Below are positions 43,910-52,376 of a stretch of 64,000 bases of DNA, one piece after another; the first letter of the stretch is position 1; each line of letters opens with the position of its first letter. Under the pieces are notes generated by a model, which worked only from the letters and a program-made list of their open reading frames with translations, was not told the origin of the DNA and ran no database searches. Origin of the DNA: Spirochaetota bacterium (GTDB lineage: Bacteria; Spirochaetota; UBA12135; COTS27; JAFLEE01); contig JAFLEE010000021.1 of assembly GCA_017302015.1 (NCBI GenBank), positions 1-64,000 on the forward strand, written 5' to 3'. The translations under genes and the position numbers were made by a program.

Positions 43910-45781
43910 CTAACGCCTCCCTTGATCGGCCACGGCGGAGGGGGCCTCTTCGGGCGCCGCCTCCTGCCAACCGCAGGTGGCGTGGCGTCCCCGCTGCCCC
44001 GCGGGCATGGAGCCGAAGGCATCGGCGTTCACGAGAACCCGGACCGGTCGCGCCGGGCTTGATGCGAGGTCCAGTTCGAGGCGCACGACGGAGCCGTCCT
44101 CCGGCGTGATCTGGCGGCCCAGGACGAATGAGAGTTCATCCCGCCCCGCGCGCCAAGAAATTTCATCGGTTCCGGGGAATCGGGCGTCATCCCAGGCGAC
44201 GGGGGACAGATCCCGGGAGGATCCGGAAAGGAGGATCCGTGCGCCTCGAAGCGGACGCGTCGCGACGCCCAGATTATTTCCGGAGAGGCGTACGTGGTTG
44301 ACGCCGGCCGTTTCTCCGCGGGCCAGGGCCAGGCGCAGCACGAGGCGGCGGCCCTCGTCTTCCCAGTGAAGGCCTGTGCCCAAGGTGGCGCTGCGAACGA
44401 GGAGGTTGTCGAACTCGCCGTGGGCGTAGCGGTTGGCGTTGTACCAATTCGGGCGTGCGGCGCAGCGCTGTCCGTGGCCGACCATGATCTGGAGTCGTTG
44501 GTTGAAGAGCACCGGTTCGCTCTTCAGGAAAAGCCACTCATTGGGGTAGGGGAGCGCGCCCGCCCCGTAGGGGTTCGGGTTGACCCACATGGAGATCTGG
44601 GACCCGTCGTGGGTGAGGCGGAATCCGAGGGCGTTGGTGTTGGGGACGCTCGCGCCGTAGATGCGCAGGTTGTCGTAGTTCCCGTTGGTGCCCAGGTTGA
44701 CGATGAGGAGGGAGACGTTGGTGCCCCAGAGCGCCTCGTCGAGGAAATCGGCCACCGCCTCGGGTTCGCTCCAGCCGTTCTGGTTATTGGCGCCGATATT
44801 GCAAGGCCAATAATTGCCGGTGGACGGGTTGGGGACGATCCAAGGCCCGTTGGTGCCGTTGGTGGAGGCGTACACCCGGGTGCTCACCTGGGCCGAGCCG
44901 GTATTGGAGGAGCGGGTGAGGATGCGCAGGTGGGCGGGGTAGGGCACCGGCGGCGTGATGATGTAGCCGTTGACCGGGAGCGTGAGGCAATTGGTGTCGG
45001 CGCCGCTCATGGTGTAGCTCGTGCCGCAGAGGATGGCGGCGTTGGAGCCCCATGCCCAGCCCGGAGGGAGGGCGCTCGTGTTGGTGAAGTTCTCGGAGAG
45101 GAGGAGCGGGGCCATCGCCGTGCGGTAGCGCCGCAAGAAGAGGTTGGTGACGTTCGTCATCCCGCCGCCGGGGCGCACGGCCGTGCGCAATTCGTTGGTG
45201 ACTTCCCGTTCGGCGCCGTAATAATAGCCGATCTTCTGCCGGGCGATATCGGAGACGCCCTCGTAGTCCACGAAATCGAAGTACGAGGCGCCGTTCTGGA
45301 AATTATAGGACGTCGAATTGTCGAAGACCTTGTTCACCAGGCCCGACGGGTCGCTATAGAGGGCGATGCCGAGGAAGACCTGCTTGAACTTCTCCACCGA
45401 ATAGGCGGAATCGAAGTCGAGCCAACCCTTCTCGCGGATCACCTCGAAGCCGAAGGGTTCCACCGCCGTGGCCGCGTACTGGTTGGTGCCCAGGATCCAG
45501 CGGCACGACCAGAAGCCGTTGTAATCGTCGTTATCGCAGGTCCAGCCCCGGAAGGAGAGTTTGCCCGCGCTGATGCCCGTGCTTTGGCGGGAGGTGGAGG
45601 AGGAACTGACGGTGCCATCGCGCCCATAGCAGAAATTGGTCTGCCAAGGGCTGCCTGCGCCGCCGATGGGGCTCTCGAAAGCCTCGAAAAAGGCGTGGGC
45701 ATGCCCGGGGACCTGGAGCAGGAAGGGGAGGACCAAGAACGGGCGGTGGCGAAGGAAGGAACGAAATACGCTACGAAACAT
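43910..45781 (-). CDS. Secreted protein, first gene of the surface operon
   Basis: Tandem paralogue of the next gene, colinear over the whole length. Shared segments include NFCYGRDGTVSSSS, KLSFRGWTCDN, FDNSTSYNFQNGASYFDF, ALGFRLTHDGSQISMWVNPN and the C-terminal NADAFGSMPAGQRGRHATCG. From ATG 45781 it starts MFRSVFRSFLRHRPFLVLPF, a normal signal peptide; an upstream in-frame Met (45844) would add 21 residues with no signal character. 623 residues. The C-terminal ~40 residues after the shared module are hydrophilic and differ from the paralogue. It heads the four-gene operon, which has no gap larger than a few bases. Confidence 0.72.
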   Translation of the reverse strand: MFRSVFRSFLRHRPFLVLPFLLQVPGHAHAFFEAFESPIGGAGSPWQTNFCYGRDGTVSSSSTSRQSTGISAGKLSFRGWTCDNDDYNGFWSCRWILGTNQYAATAVEPFGFEVIREKGWLDFDSAYSVEKFKQVFLGIALYSDPSGLVNKVFDNSTSYNFQNGASYFDFVDYEGVSDIARQKIGYYYGAEREVTNELRTAVRPGGGMTNVTNLFLRRYRTAMAPLLLSENFTNTSALPPGWAWGSNAAILCGTSYTMSGADTNCLTLPVNGYIITPPVPYPAHLRILTRSSNTGSAQVSTRVYASTNGTNGPWIVPNPSTGNYWPCNIGANNQNGWSEPEAVADFLDEALWGTNVSLLIVNLGTNGNYDNLRIYGASVPNTNALGFRLTHDGSQISMWVNPNPYGAGALPYPNEWLFLKSEPVLFNQRLQIMVGHGQRCAARPNWYNANRYAHGEFDNLLVRSATLGTGLHWEDEGRRLVLRLALARGETAGVNHVRLSGNNLGVATRPLRGARILLSGSSRDLSPVAWDDARFPGTDEISWRAGRDELSFVLGRQITPEDGSVVRLELDLASSPARPVRVLVNADAFGSMPAGQRGRHATCGWQEAAPEEAPSAVADQGRR

Positions 45782-46137
45782 GGTGTTCCTGGGTGTGGGC
45801 GAACCTCTTCCAAATATCGGTAAAAAAGACCCCGATCCTCTCAATTCAATTATAGAACAAAGTCATCCTCAATAAAATGAGGAAATTATCGAATCTTTTG
45901 CTTGATCCTGGACCTAAGCAACTAATATTGCTGATTGGATGAAAACCTCACCAGTTCCGTGCCTATTCTATGCTTTCAGCCAAAGATTCGGCAATTCCCC
46001 GTTCAAATTGAAGGCGCTTCCCCGGCTTCGCGCCCCTTTTTATGAAAGTGTCACGCGCAGGGTATGTAAAGAGGAAATGAAGGCGCGCCGCCCACCCTCG
46101 CCCGGCAGGCGCCGAGCCAGGCTAAGTCTGAGCGTGA
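45782..46137. other. AT-rich intergenic region with promoter elements for the surface operon
   Basis: About 355 bp without a supportable gene, clearly lower in GC than its flanks. On the minus strand TATAAT is at 45854-45849, about 70 bp upstream of the first gene of the operon; no good -35 is seen. Behind it lies a hairpin/operator-like repeat CCTCA-ATAAAA-TGAGG at 45867-45882. The part near 46137 holds only GC-rich trailing sequence of the PQQ-propeller gene. Confidence 0.45.
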
Positions 46138-47484
46138 TTAACGCGCCAGTCGATAACAGAGAAGCCGTTGGCGGTAGCGGAGATAGAGATTTCCGCCGGC
46201 GACGATGGGCTTCGTCCACGATTGCTCCTGGACTCTGGGGATCGCGTTGGGGAAACTCGAGGCGAGCTTAAAGGAGGCCGGGTCGGGTTTCACGAGGAAG
46301 AGGTTCCCCTTATGGTCGAGGCAGAGGAGGTACTTATCCACCTGGATGGCCGTCCCCCCGCCCATGACGGGGGTCTTCCAACGGAGTTTTCCGGTGGCGA
46401 GGTCGAGGCAGCGGAAATCCCCCCGGTTGCCCAGGCTTGAGCCGCTATAGCCATAGAGGTTCGACCCGATCACCAGAGGATCGGTATGGGCCCCGCAGAG
46501 GTCCCGGGTCTTCCAACGAACGGCGGCCCCATTGCTGCCGACTTCGGCGGCGAAGGCGCCCGAGGTGGAGGTGGCGATGACCAGGTTCCCGGCCACGACG
46601 GGAGTGGTGATGTTCATGCCGTAGGAAGTCTTCCAATCGATGTTCCATAGGCGGGAACCCGAGGCCTCATCGAATCCGGCGAGGCCCTCTCCATGGAAAA
46701 TGACGAGTTCGTTTCGCCCGGCCAGGGGGAAGGGAGCGAGCACGGGCGAGGCGTATCCCGCGGGCCCGCCGGAGACGGCCCAAATCGGTTCTCCGTTGGT
46801 TTTGTGGAAAGCGGCGGCGTGGAGTTTTTCCCCGCCCTGGATATAGAGGTAATTCGAGGCGACCAACGGGGAGCTGCTATGGCCCCATTCGGGGGCCGCA
46901 CCCCCTTCGTGGTCGAAGTCGCGGCGCCAGAGGAGGTTTCCGTCGCTGAGCCTTAGGCAGAGCAGTTCGCCCCCACGGCCGAGGGTATAGACGCGATCGC
47001 CATCGATGAAGGGGGTGGCCCGGGCGCCCGGCCCGTAATTATCCTTGGCGGCCGCGGGATACATGGTTTTCCAACGGAGGGCCCCCGTCTGCGGATCGAG
47101 GCAGAAGATGAGATCGTGCTGGGCGTCCCGGCCCATGACGACGAGGTGGTTGCCCTGGATGACGGGGCAACTCCAAGCGGCGGTGTCGGGCCCCTGGCAG
47201 AGATAGCGGACCTCCCAGAGTCGGGTGAGGCCGCCGCGCCAATCGGTGCGCAGGGTGAGGGACGCGGTATTGTCCTGGTTTCGGCCCCTCCAGGAGGGCC
47301 AATCTTCCGGGGTGTTCGTGACCGCCGCCGGCCGCATCATGATGCTGGGGATCGGGTCGGTGCCGCCGCGAAGATCGTCCCACCCGTGGGTGATCTGGGT
47401 GAAGTAACGTTTGACCAAGAGGGCGGCCGCGATGGAAAGCGCCACCACCAAAAGAAGAACGATCCAGCGTTTTCGGATTTTCAT
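46138..47484 (-). CDS. Membrane-anchored PQQ-like beta-propeller protein
   Basis: 448 residues. An N-terminal anchor or signal helix (KRWIVLLLVVALSIAAALLV) is followed by an eight-bladed WD/PQQ-like propeller with repeated blade ends: FCLDPQTGALRWKTMYP, LCLRLSDGNLLWRRDF, GFDEASGSRLWNIDWKT, RCLDLATGKLRWKTPV. No quinoprotein catalytic Asp/Cys-Cys is seen, so it is more like the BamB-type or verrucomicrobial/planctomycetal PQQ-like propellers than a dehydrogenase. The motif WPSWRGRNQDNT before the first blade (about 62-73) is typical of those proteins. It follows the LamG gene by 18 bp on the same strand. Confidence 0.8.
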   Translation of the reverse strand: MKIRKRWIVLLLVVALSIAAALLVKRYFTQITHGWDDLRGGTDPIPSIMMRPAAVTNTPEDWPSWRGRNQDNTASLTLRTDWRGGLTRLWEVRYLCQGPDTAAWSCPVIQGNHLVVMGRDAQHDLIFCLDPQTGALRWKTMYPAAAKDNYGPGARATPFIDGDRVYTLGRGGELLCLRLSDGNLLWRRDFDHEGGAAPEWGHSSSPLVASNYLYIQGGEKLHAAAFHKTNGEPIWAVSGGPAGYASPVLAPFPLAGRNELVIFHGEGLAGFDEASGSRLWNIDWKTSYGMNITTPVVAGNLVIATSTSGAFAAEVGSNGAAVRWKTRDLCGAHTDPLVIGSNLYGYSGSSLGNRGDFRCLDLATGKLRWKTPVMGGGTAIQVDKYLLCLDHKGNLFLVKPDPASFKLASSFPNAIPRVQEQSWTKPIVAGGNLYLRYRQRLLCYRLAR

Positions 47485-47502
47485 CGCGGAATGAAGCGAC
47501 TG

Positions 47503-48219
47503 CTATTTCACCCCGGCCAGGGCCTTGATCTCCTCGGGTCCCAGGGGTTTCTTCCAATATTTGAGTTCATCCACGCTCCCGGCGAAGGATTGCCACGAGG
47601 AGCCCACCGTAAACGGTTGGTCGCCGGAGAGGTCGGCCTTGTCCAGCCATTCCTTCGACGGGGTCGCCTCGGCGTCGAGAAGCCCGTTGAGGAAGATCCG
47701 CAATTTCCCGGCCTCGCGGTCGCAGACCAAGGCGACGTGGGTCCATTGGCCCAGGGCGATGGCTTTCTGGGAGTTGCAGCTGCTATTAAGCGCTTGGCTA
47801 TTGCTGTCGGCCTTGTAGCCGCCGCTGACGTTGACCCTGCCATCGCCCAGGAGATCGCCCACCACGAAGAACCAGGGCCATTTGTCGAAGCCGAAGAAGC
47901 GGCGCTGCTTCTGCTTGCTCTCGATGTCGAAAGTCGTCGGCTGGATCCAGCAGGCGATGGTGAAGGAACCCTTGCCCGGCTGCTTGTCTTTGGGCACGCT
48001 CAGTTTCACGAAGTGTTTGTTGGTCCCCGAAAGCACGACGGCTTTGCCTACCTTGCCCGGGCCCCACGCGGCCGTGGTCACACCGTTTAAGCCCGAGCCG
48101 GAGGAGTCCCCGACGTTGGTGCCGCTTCCCTCATCGAAACTCCAGGTACCAGTGGGCGCGGGCGCGGGCGCGGCGACCACGAAGGAGGCGAGGGACATCA
48201 GGAAAAGAATTCGTTTCAT
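47503..48219 (-). CDS. Secreted LamG/concanavalin-like domain protein
   Basis: 238 residues from ATG 48219. Signal peptide KRILFLMSLASFVVAAPAPA, then one LamG (laminin G/pentraxin-like) jelly roll filling the protein: TGTWSFDEGSGTNVGDSSGS, FTIACWIQPTTF, WTHVALVCDREAGKLRIFLN and a final VDELKYWKKPLGPEEIKAL. This is the form common in surface glycan-binding proteins of PVC bacteria. It may bind a carbohydrate. It is probably co-transcribed with the propeller gene downstream. Confidence 0.82.
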   Translation of the reverse strand: MKRILFLMSLASFVVAAPAPAPTGTWSFDEGSGTNVGDSSGSGLNGVTTAAWGPGKVGKAVVLSGTNKHFVKLSVPKDKQPGKGSFTIACWIQPTTFDIESKQKQRRFFGFDKWPWFFVVGDLLGDGRVNVSGGYKADSNSQALNSSCNSQKAIALGQWTHVALVCDREAGKLRIFLNGLLDAEATPSKEWLDKADLSGDQPFTVGSSWQSFAGSVDELKYWKKPLGPEEIKALAGVK

Positions 48220-48441
48220 GGGAACTCCGGCGGGGGCGAGGGGTGGCGAATTGTAGCGTGGATGCACGGTGGCCACCATGCGGAGGCGGGAGTCTGGACT
48301 CCGCCTTCGCCCAGAGGGCCCATTCGATTGGCGCGCATTCGATCAGGGAGCGGCCCCGTCGCGCAGGCGCCCGCGCGGTCCGCGGCGGCATTCCCTTCTC
48401 GGCGGCTCATGAGAGGCGGTACCCGCCGGATGCGGCCCCAT

Positions 48442-48470
48442 TTGATTTACGTAGGCAAATTTTGTAGACT
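48442..48470 (+). promoter_or_regulatory. Promoter of the histidine kinase operon
   Basis: TTGATT (48442-48447), 17-bp spacer, TAGACT (48465-48470). The kinase start (TTG 48512) is about 42 bp downstream, with GGAAGGAGT at 48494-48502 as ribosome site. The rest of the 290-bp gap (48220-48441) is GC-rich and holds nothing recognisable. Confidence 0.6.
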
Positions 48471-48511
48471 CAAGGGGTGTCGGCCCTGGGAACCGGAAGG
48501 AGTCAAGGCGC

Positions 48512-50437
48512 TTGGCAAAAAAGAAAAGACCCCCCGCGAGAAAAGCCAGGGCCCAACCCGGGAAGGGCGCCGCGGGGAAGCGCCCCCAGGCGGGCCCCGC
48601 CAAGCGGGGCGCCGCCGCGCCTGATGGGTCCGGGGAATTATGGGATCGGGCCTACCACGAGGGCCCGGTGGCCATGGCGGTCCTCAACCGTGATTTCCGT
48701 TTTCTCCGGGCCAATGCGGCCTTCTGCCGCCTGATGGGTTATCCCGAGAACCGCCTCCAGAGCCTGACCTTCACCCACCTCACCCACCCCGACCACGTGG
48801 AGAAAGACGTGGCCGAGGTGGTCCGCCTCGCCAAGGGCGAAATCCCCTGCTACCGCACCGAAAAGCGCTACCTGCGCAGCGACGGGAACCCCCTCTGGGC
48901 CTCGGTGGTCATCTCCGCCGTGCGCGATCCGGGGGGCGCCTTCCTCAATTACCTCGCCATGGTGCTCGATATCACCGAGGCGAAACGGCGGGAGACCGAG
49001 GTCGCCGAGAGGGAATACCGGTTCCGTAGTGTTATTGAAGAGACCCGCGAGGGCATCCTCCTCACCGACGAAGAGGGGAAGCTCCTCGCCTGGAACCGGG
49101 AAATGCAGCGCATCTCGGGCATCGGCGCGCCGGCCGCCCTGGGGCGCCCGCTTTGGGAAGTGCAATACGAGGCCCTGGCTCCCGACCAGAAGAAGACCAT
49201 GAGCGTGGGCATGCTGCACATGATCTACGCCGATATCCTCGCGAAGGGGGCGTCCCCCATCCTCAACCGCTACATCGAAGACCAGATCCTCCGCCCCGAC
49301 GGCTCGTCGGTCGCCGTCGAGGCGATCCTCTTCCCCATCCGCACCGAGCGGGGCTTCCTCATCTCGGGGATCATGCAGGATGTCGGCGGGCGCCGCCTCA
49401 TCGAGAACGCCCTCTCCGAATCGGAGCACCGCTACCGCACGCTCGTGGAAAACTCCCTGGAGGGGATCGCCATCCTCCGGCAAGGGGCCGTGGTCTTCGC
49501 CAATCCGGCCATGCTCCGCATCCTCGGCCTGCCGGACCGCAGCGAGATCACCGGGCGCGCCTTCGCGGACTGGGTCACCCCCGAATTCCTGCCCGCCCTC
49601 CGGGAGCGCCTGGAGATCGCCGAGCGGCGGGTGCTGCCCCCCGACCATTGCGAGTTCCGCGCCCGCCGGCAAGACGGGGCCCTACGCGAGTGCGAGGTGG
49701 CCTGCTCGGGGCTCACCCTCGAGGGCGAGTACTTCGTGCAACTGAGCGTGCGCGACGTGACCGAGAGCCGCCTGTCCGAGTCGCGCCTTCGCGCCTCGCT
49801 TGCGGAGAAAGAGGTGCTGCTTCGGGAACTCTACCACCGCACGAAGAACAATATGCAGGTCATCAGCGCCATGATGAACCTGCACGCCCGCGCCAGCACC
49901 GATGCCGCCTTCATCGCCCTCTGCCGCGACATGGAGGCCCGCATCCAGAGCATGGCCCTGGTCCACCAGAAACTCTACCAGGGCCGCAGCCTGTCGAGCA
50001 TCCGCATCCGGGAATACGCCCAGGAATTATGCGCCCTCCTGCGAACCAGTTACCGGGCCCCCGAGGAGCGGATCGCGGTGTCGTGCGAGGTCGAAGACCT
50101 CCTCTTCCCCATCGACCTGGCCATTCCCTGCGGCCTCGTGCTCAGCGAACTCCTCTCCAATTCCTTCAAGCACGCCTTTCCCGGGGATCGCCGGGGCACG
50201 ATCCGCGTGGGCCTGGCCCGCTCGGTCCAAGGGCTCATCGAGATCCGCTTCCGCGATGACGGCGCCGGCTTCCCCGACGGGTTCGACCCGATGCGGGATG
50301 GGCACATGGGCCTCCAAGGCCTCTCGGGGATCGTGGGGCACCAATTGGGCGGCCGCGTCCGGTTCGAGCCCGGCCCCGGGGTCTCCTGCGTGCTCCAATT
50401 CCCCGAAAAAGGGGCGGCGGGTTCCGCGCCGCCATGA
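48512..50437 (+). CDS. Three-PAS sensor histidine kinase (HisKA_2 family), soluble
   Basis: TTG start with a good ribosome site. A basic, disordered N-terminus (1-40, Lys/Arg/Pro/Ala-rich) precedes three PAS domains (about 43-155, 165-293, 305-418), each closed by a PAC-like segment (for example YLAMVLDITEAKRRE). The kinase core is of the HisKA_2 type, with phosphoacceptor His442 in LLRELYHRTKNNMQVI. The HATPase_c domain has SELLSNSFKHAFP and FRDDGAGFP. No membrane helix, so it senses a cytoplasmic signal. 641 residues. The stop overlaps the ATG of the response regulator (ATGA), which is the obvious phosphotransfer partner. HisKA_2 kinases often pair with single-domain regulators. Confidence 0.9.
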   Translation: MAKKKRPPARKARAQPGKGAAGKRPQAGPAKRGAAAPDGSGELWDRAYHEGPVAMAVLNRDFRFLRANAAFCRLMGYPENRLQSLTFTHLTHPDHVEKDVAEVVRLAKGEIPCYRTEKRYLRSDGNPLWASVVISAVRDPGGAFLNYLAMVLDITEAKRRETEVAEREYRFRSVIEETREGILLTDEEGKLLAWNREMQRISGIGAPAALGRPLWEVQYEALAPDQKKTMSVGMLHMIYADILAKGASPILNRYIEDQILRPDGSSVAVEAILFPIRTERGFLISGIMQDVGGRRLIENALSESEHRYRTLVENSLEGIAILRQGAVVFANPAMLRILGLPDRSEITGRAFADWVTPEFLPALRERLEIAERRVLPPDHCEFRARRQDGALRECEVACSGLTLEGEYFVQLSVRDVTESRLSESRLRASLAEKEVLLRELYHRTKNNMQVISAMMNLHARASTDAAFIALCRDMEARIQSMALVHQKLYQGRSLSSIRIREYAQELCALLRTSYRAPEERIAVSCEVEDLLFPIDLAIPCGLVLSELLSNSFKHAFPGDRRGTIRVGLARSVQGLIEIRFRDDGAGFPDGFDPMRDGHMGLQGLSGIVGHQLGGRVRFEPGPGVSCVLQFPEKGAAGSAPP

Positions 50438-50805
50438 AGCGCGCCCTTTCGGTCTTGATCGTCGAAGACGAGGCCCTCACCGTCTTGATGCTGCGGCAAT
50501 TCCTCTCCGAGGAGGGGCACCGCTCGGTGGCCGTGGCCAGCGGCCAGGCGGCGCTGGAAGCGACCCTCCGAGAGGTTCCCGACTTGATCCTCATGGACGT
50601 GGGCTTGCCGGGCCCCCTCGATGGTGTGGAAACCAGCCGGAGGATCCTCTCCCAGCGGCGCATCCCCCTGATCCTCATCTCCGGGTTCGCCCGGGATGAA
50701 CTCCTTGAGCGCATCCGTCCCCTGCCCATCCTCGATTGCCTGACGAAACCGCTTTCCCTCGAAGCGCTGGAGAAGCACCTGATGGACCTGAGTGGGAAAA
50801 CCTGA
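50434..50805 (+). CDS. Single-domain response regulator
   Basis: 123 residues, a receiver domain only: acidic pocket VEDE (residues 10-13), phospho-acceptor Asp55 in LILMDVGLPG, Thr/Ser switch in LILISGF, and Lys105 in LTKPLSLE. It has no output domain, so it must act by protein contact or as a phosphate relay. It overlaps the kinase by 4 bp. Nothing around shows the final target. Confidence 0.92.
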   Translation: MKRALSVLIVEDEALTVLMLRQFLSEEGHRSVAVASGQAALEATLREVPDLILMDVGLPGPLDGVETSRRILSQRRIPLILISGFARDELLERIRPLPILDCLTKPLSLEALEKHLMDLSGKT

Positions 50806-50865
50806 GGAGGGATCGGGGCTTTGATCCAAGGAAAATAGGATGGGGGCGGATACCCGCCCTTTCTC

Positions 50866-50887
50866 GATACCGATAAAATGCGGTATC
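50866..50887. promoter_or_regulatory. Operator-like inverted repeat before the CBM48-like gene
   Basis: GATACCG (50866-50872) and CGGTATC (50881-50887) form a perfect 7-bp inverted repeat with an 8-bp centre that contains TAAAAT (50874-50879), a possible -10. A further half-like GGTATC follows at 50893-50898, just before the ATG. Confidence 0.4.
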
Positions 50888-50900
50888 TGAGAGGTATCCC

Positions 50901-51320
50901 ATGGCGAAAGCAAGATCAGGGGCGGTGAAGGCGCAGACGGTGGAAAGCGCGCAAAAATCGCACAAATCACCGATGCGGGCCCACCGGGCTGAGCGAAATG
51001 CCGAATCGCTTCCGTCCACGGCGCGTGCCGGGGCCCCTCACGAAAGGGCGACCAAGGGGAAAACGGTGGTATTCTCCCTCATCCACCCCGGCGCCTCCCG
51101 GGTCTTCGTGGCGGGGGATTGGAGCGGCTGGGATCCCCTCTCCTCGCCCATGGAACTCGGGGAGAGCGCCGGCGCTTTCCGCCTCGAACTCCACTTGCCC
51201 CCCGGCCGCCACGAATACAAGTTCATCGTCGACGGAGCCTGGCGCGAAGACACGGAGAATCCCAACCGGGTTCCCGACGGTTGCGGCGGGTTCAATAGCG
51301 TGCTTCGTATCGAAGTATAG
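50901..51320 (+). CDS. Small CBM48-like (AMPK glycogen-binding-like) protein
   Basis: 139 residues. The N-terminal ~50 residues are Lys/Ala/Arg/Ser-rich and disordered. The C-terminal ~85 form an early-set CBM48-like beta-sandwich: FSLIHPGASRVFVAGDWSGW, PPGRHEYKFIVDGAWRED and NPNRVPDGCGGFNSVLRIEV. Conserved carbohydrate-platform Trp residues (DWSGWDP) are present. It has no enzymatic domain, so it likely binds glycogen or another alpha-glucan or acts as a regulatory subunit. ATG 50901 lies just behind the inverted repeat. Confidence 0.78.
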   Translation: MAKARSGAVKAQTVESAQKSHKSPMRAHRAERNAESLPSTARAGAPHERATKGKTVVFSLIHPGASRVFVAGDWSGWDPLSSPMELGESAGAFRLELHLPPGRHEYKFIVDGAWREDTENPNRVPDGCGGFNSVLRIEV

Positions 51321-51333
51321 GGGGCGCCGAAGC

Positions 51334-51354
51334 GGGGGTTCCTACGAAACCCCC
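51334..51354. terminator. Hairpin between convergent CBM48-like and GntR genes
   Basis: GGGGGTT (51334-51340), 7-base loop, AACCCCC (51348-51354). It overlaps the stop codon of the minus-strand regulator and follows the CBM48-like stop by 14 bp, so it can terminate both. Confidence 0.5.
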
Positions 51355-52376
51355 TCCACGAACGGCACCGGAAGCGCCTCATGGGCGCTCTTGATCTTTC
51401 CATCGATGAGGTCGGCGAGCATCGCGGCGGCGAGTTCGCCCAAAATCACCGGCACCTGGCGGAAGGTGGAGAACGCGATCCCCAGGCGACCGGCGGGGTC
51501 TTCATCGTCGAATCCCGTATACCAAAAATCGCTTCCGGGGGTGAGGCCGCGGCGACGCACAAGGGACGCCACCGACGGGCTGGCATGGCCGCTGGCGGAA
51601 ATCACCGCAAGGGGATGGGGGGCGCCTACGGCCTCGAGGGCCTGGCCGGCGTGGTCCCATGAGTCGAGGGTGAGCACCCGGTAATAGAGCCCCAGGCTCG
51701 CGCAAGCGGCGAGGAAGCCCTCGCGGCGGTAGACGACGGGGAGCGAGGGTTTTTTCACCTCCAGGAACACCGGGAGGAAGGGCCTGGCGAGGATTTTCCC
51801 GTAGCGCAGGAGGGCCTCTTGGCAGGCGCGCCGGTGGTCGTAACTCACATAGTCGATCCCGCCGGGCATGCGGTTGATAGCGAAGATGCGCAGCCCGCTG
51901 TCTTGGTGCAGGGCCCGCGCCGCTTTCAGTTCGACCTCTTCGGGGTAGAGGAAGACGGCCGCTTCCCAGCCCGTCGGGTCGGCCATGAACACCGGCCAGG
52001 GCAAAAGGCGCGGCTTGAGGCGCCCCGGATTTTTCCAGAACCCTTCGCTGGCGGAGAGGAAGACCGAATCGCCCTGGGGCGCCTCGAGATTACTCCCCGC
52101 GGAAGGCGGGGCCACGAGGGCCACCGAGGCCGGGGGGTTCTGCTCGCCCACGAAGGTGCCCTTCTTTCGAATGGCGCCCAGATAGCCCTCGGCGATGAGG
52201 CGGGAGACCGCCTTCTCGAGGGTCGCCTTGGTCGTGCCGTATTCCTTCGCCAGGGCCTCGCGGGTGGGCAGGAGGGCGCCCGCGCCCCATTCCCCCGAGC
52301 GGATGCGCGCGACGAGGTCGGCGCGGATGCGAAGGAATTTCTTCCCTTCGCCGTGGGGAAGTCCCCCATCCTTCAC
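51342..52376 (-). CDS. GntR-type regulator with LacI-like effector domain
   Basis: 344 residues. The N-terminal winged helix (about 12-78) is of the GntR type: LRIRADLVARIRSGEWGAGA, LLPTREALAKEYGTTKATLE, KGTFVG. The C-terminal domain (about 85-344) resembles periplasmic-binding/LacI sugar-binding folds: AAVFLYPEEVELKAARALHQ, GIDYVSYDHRRACQEALLRY, GSDFWYTGFDDEDPAGRLGIAF. This architecture is found in regulators of sugar use. Its ATG overlaps the stop of the oxidoreductase gene (ATGA). The inverted repeat at 53421-53464 upstream of the pair, and beside nagB, is the likely binding site. Confidence 0.82.
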   Translation of the reverse strand: MKDGGLPHGEGKKFLRIRADLVARIRSGEWGAGALLPTREALAKEYGTTKATLEKAVSRLIAEGYLGAIRKKGTFVGEQNPPASVALVAPPSAGSNLEAPQGDSVFLSASEGFWKNPGRLKPRLLPWPVFMADPTGWEAAVFLYPEEVELKAARALHQDSGLRIFAINRMPGGIDYVSYDHRRACQEALLRYGKILARPFLPVFLEVKKPSLPVVYRREGFLAACASLGLYYRVLTLDSWDHAGQALEAVGAPHPLAVISASGHASPSVASLVRRRGLTPGSDFWYTGFDDEDPAGRLGIAFSTFRQVPVILGELAAAMLADLIDGKIKSAHEALPVPFVEGVS

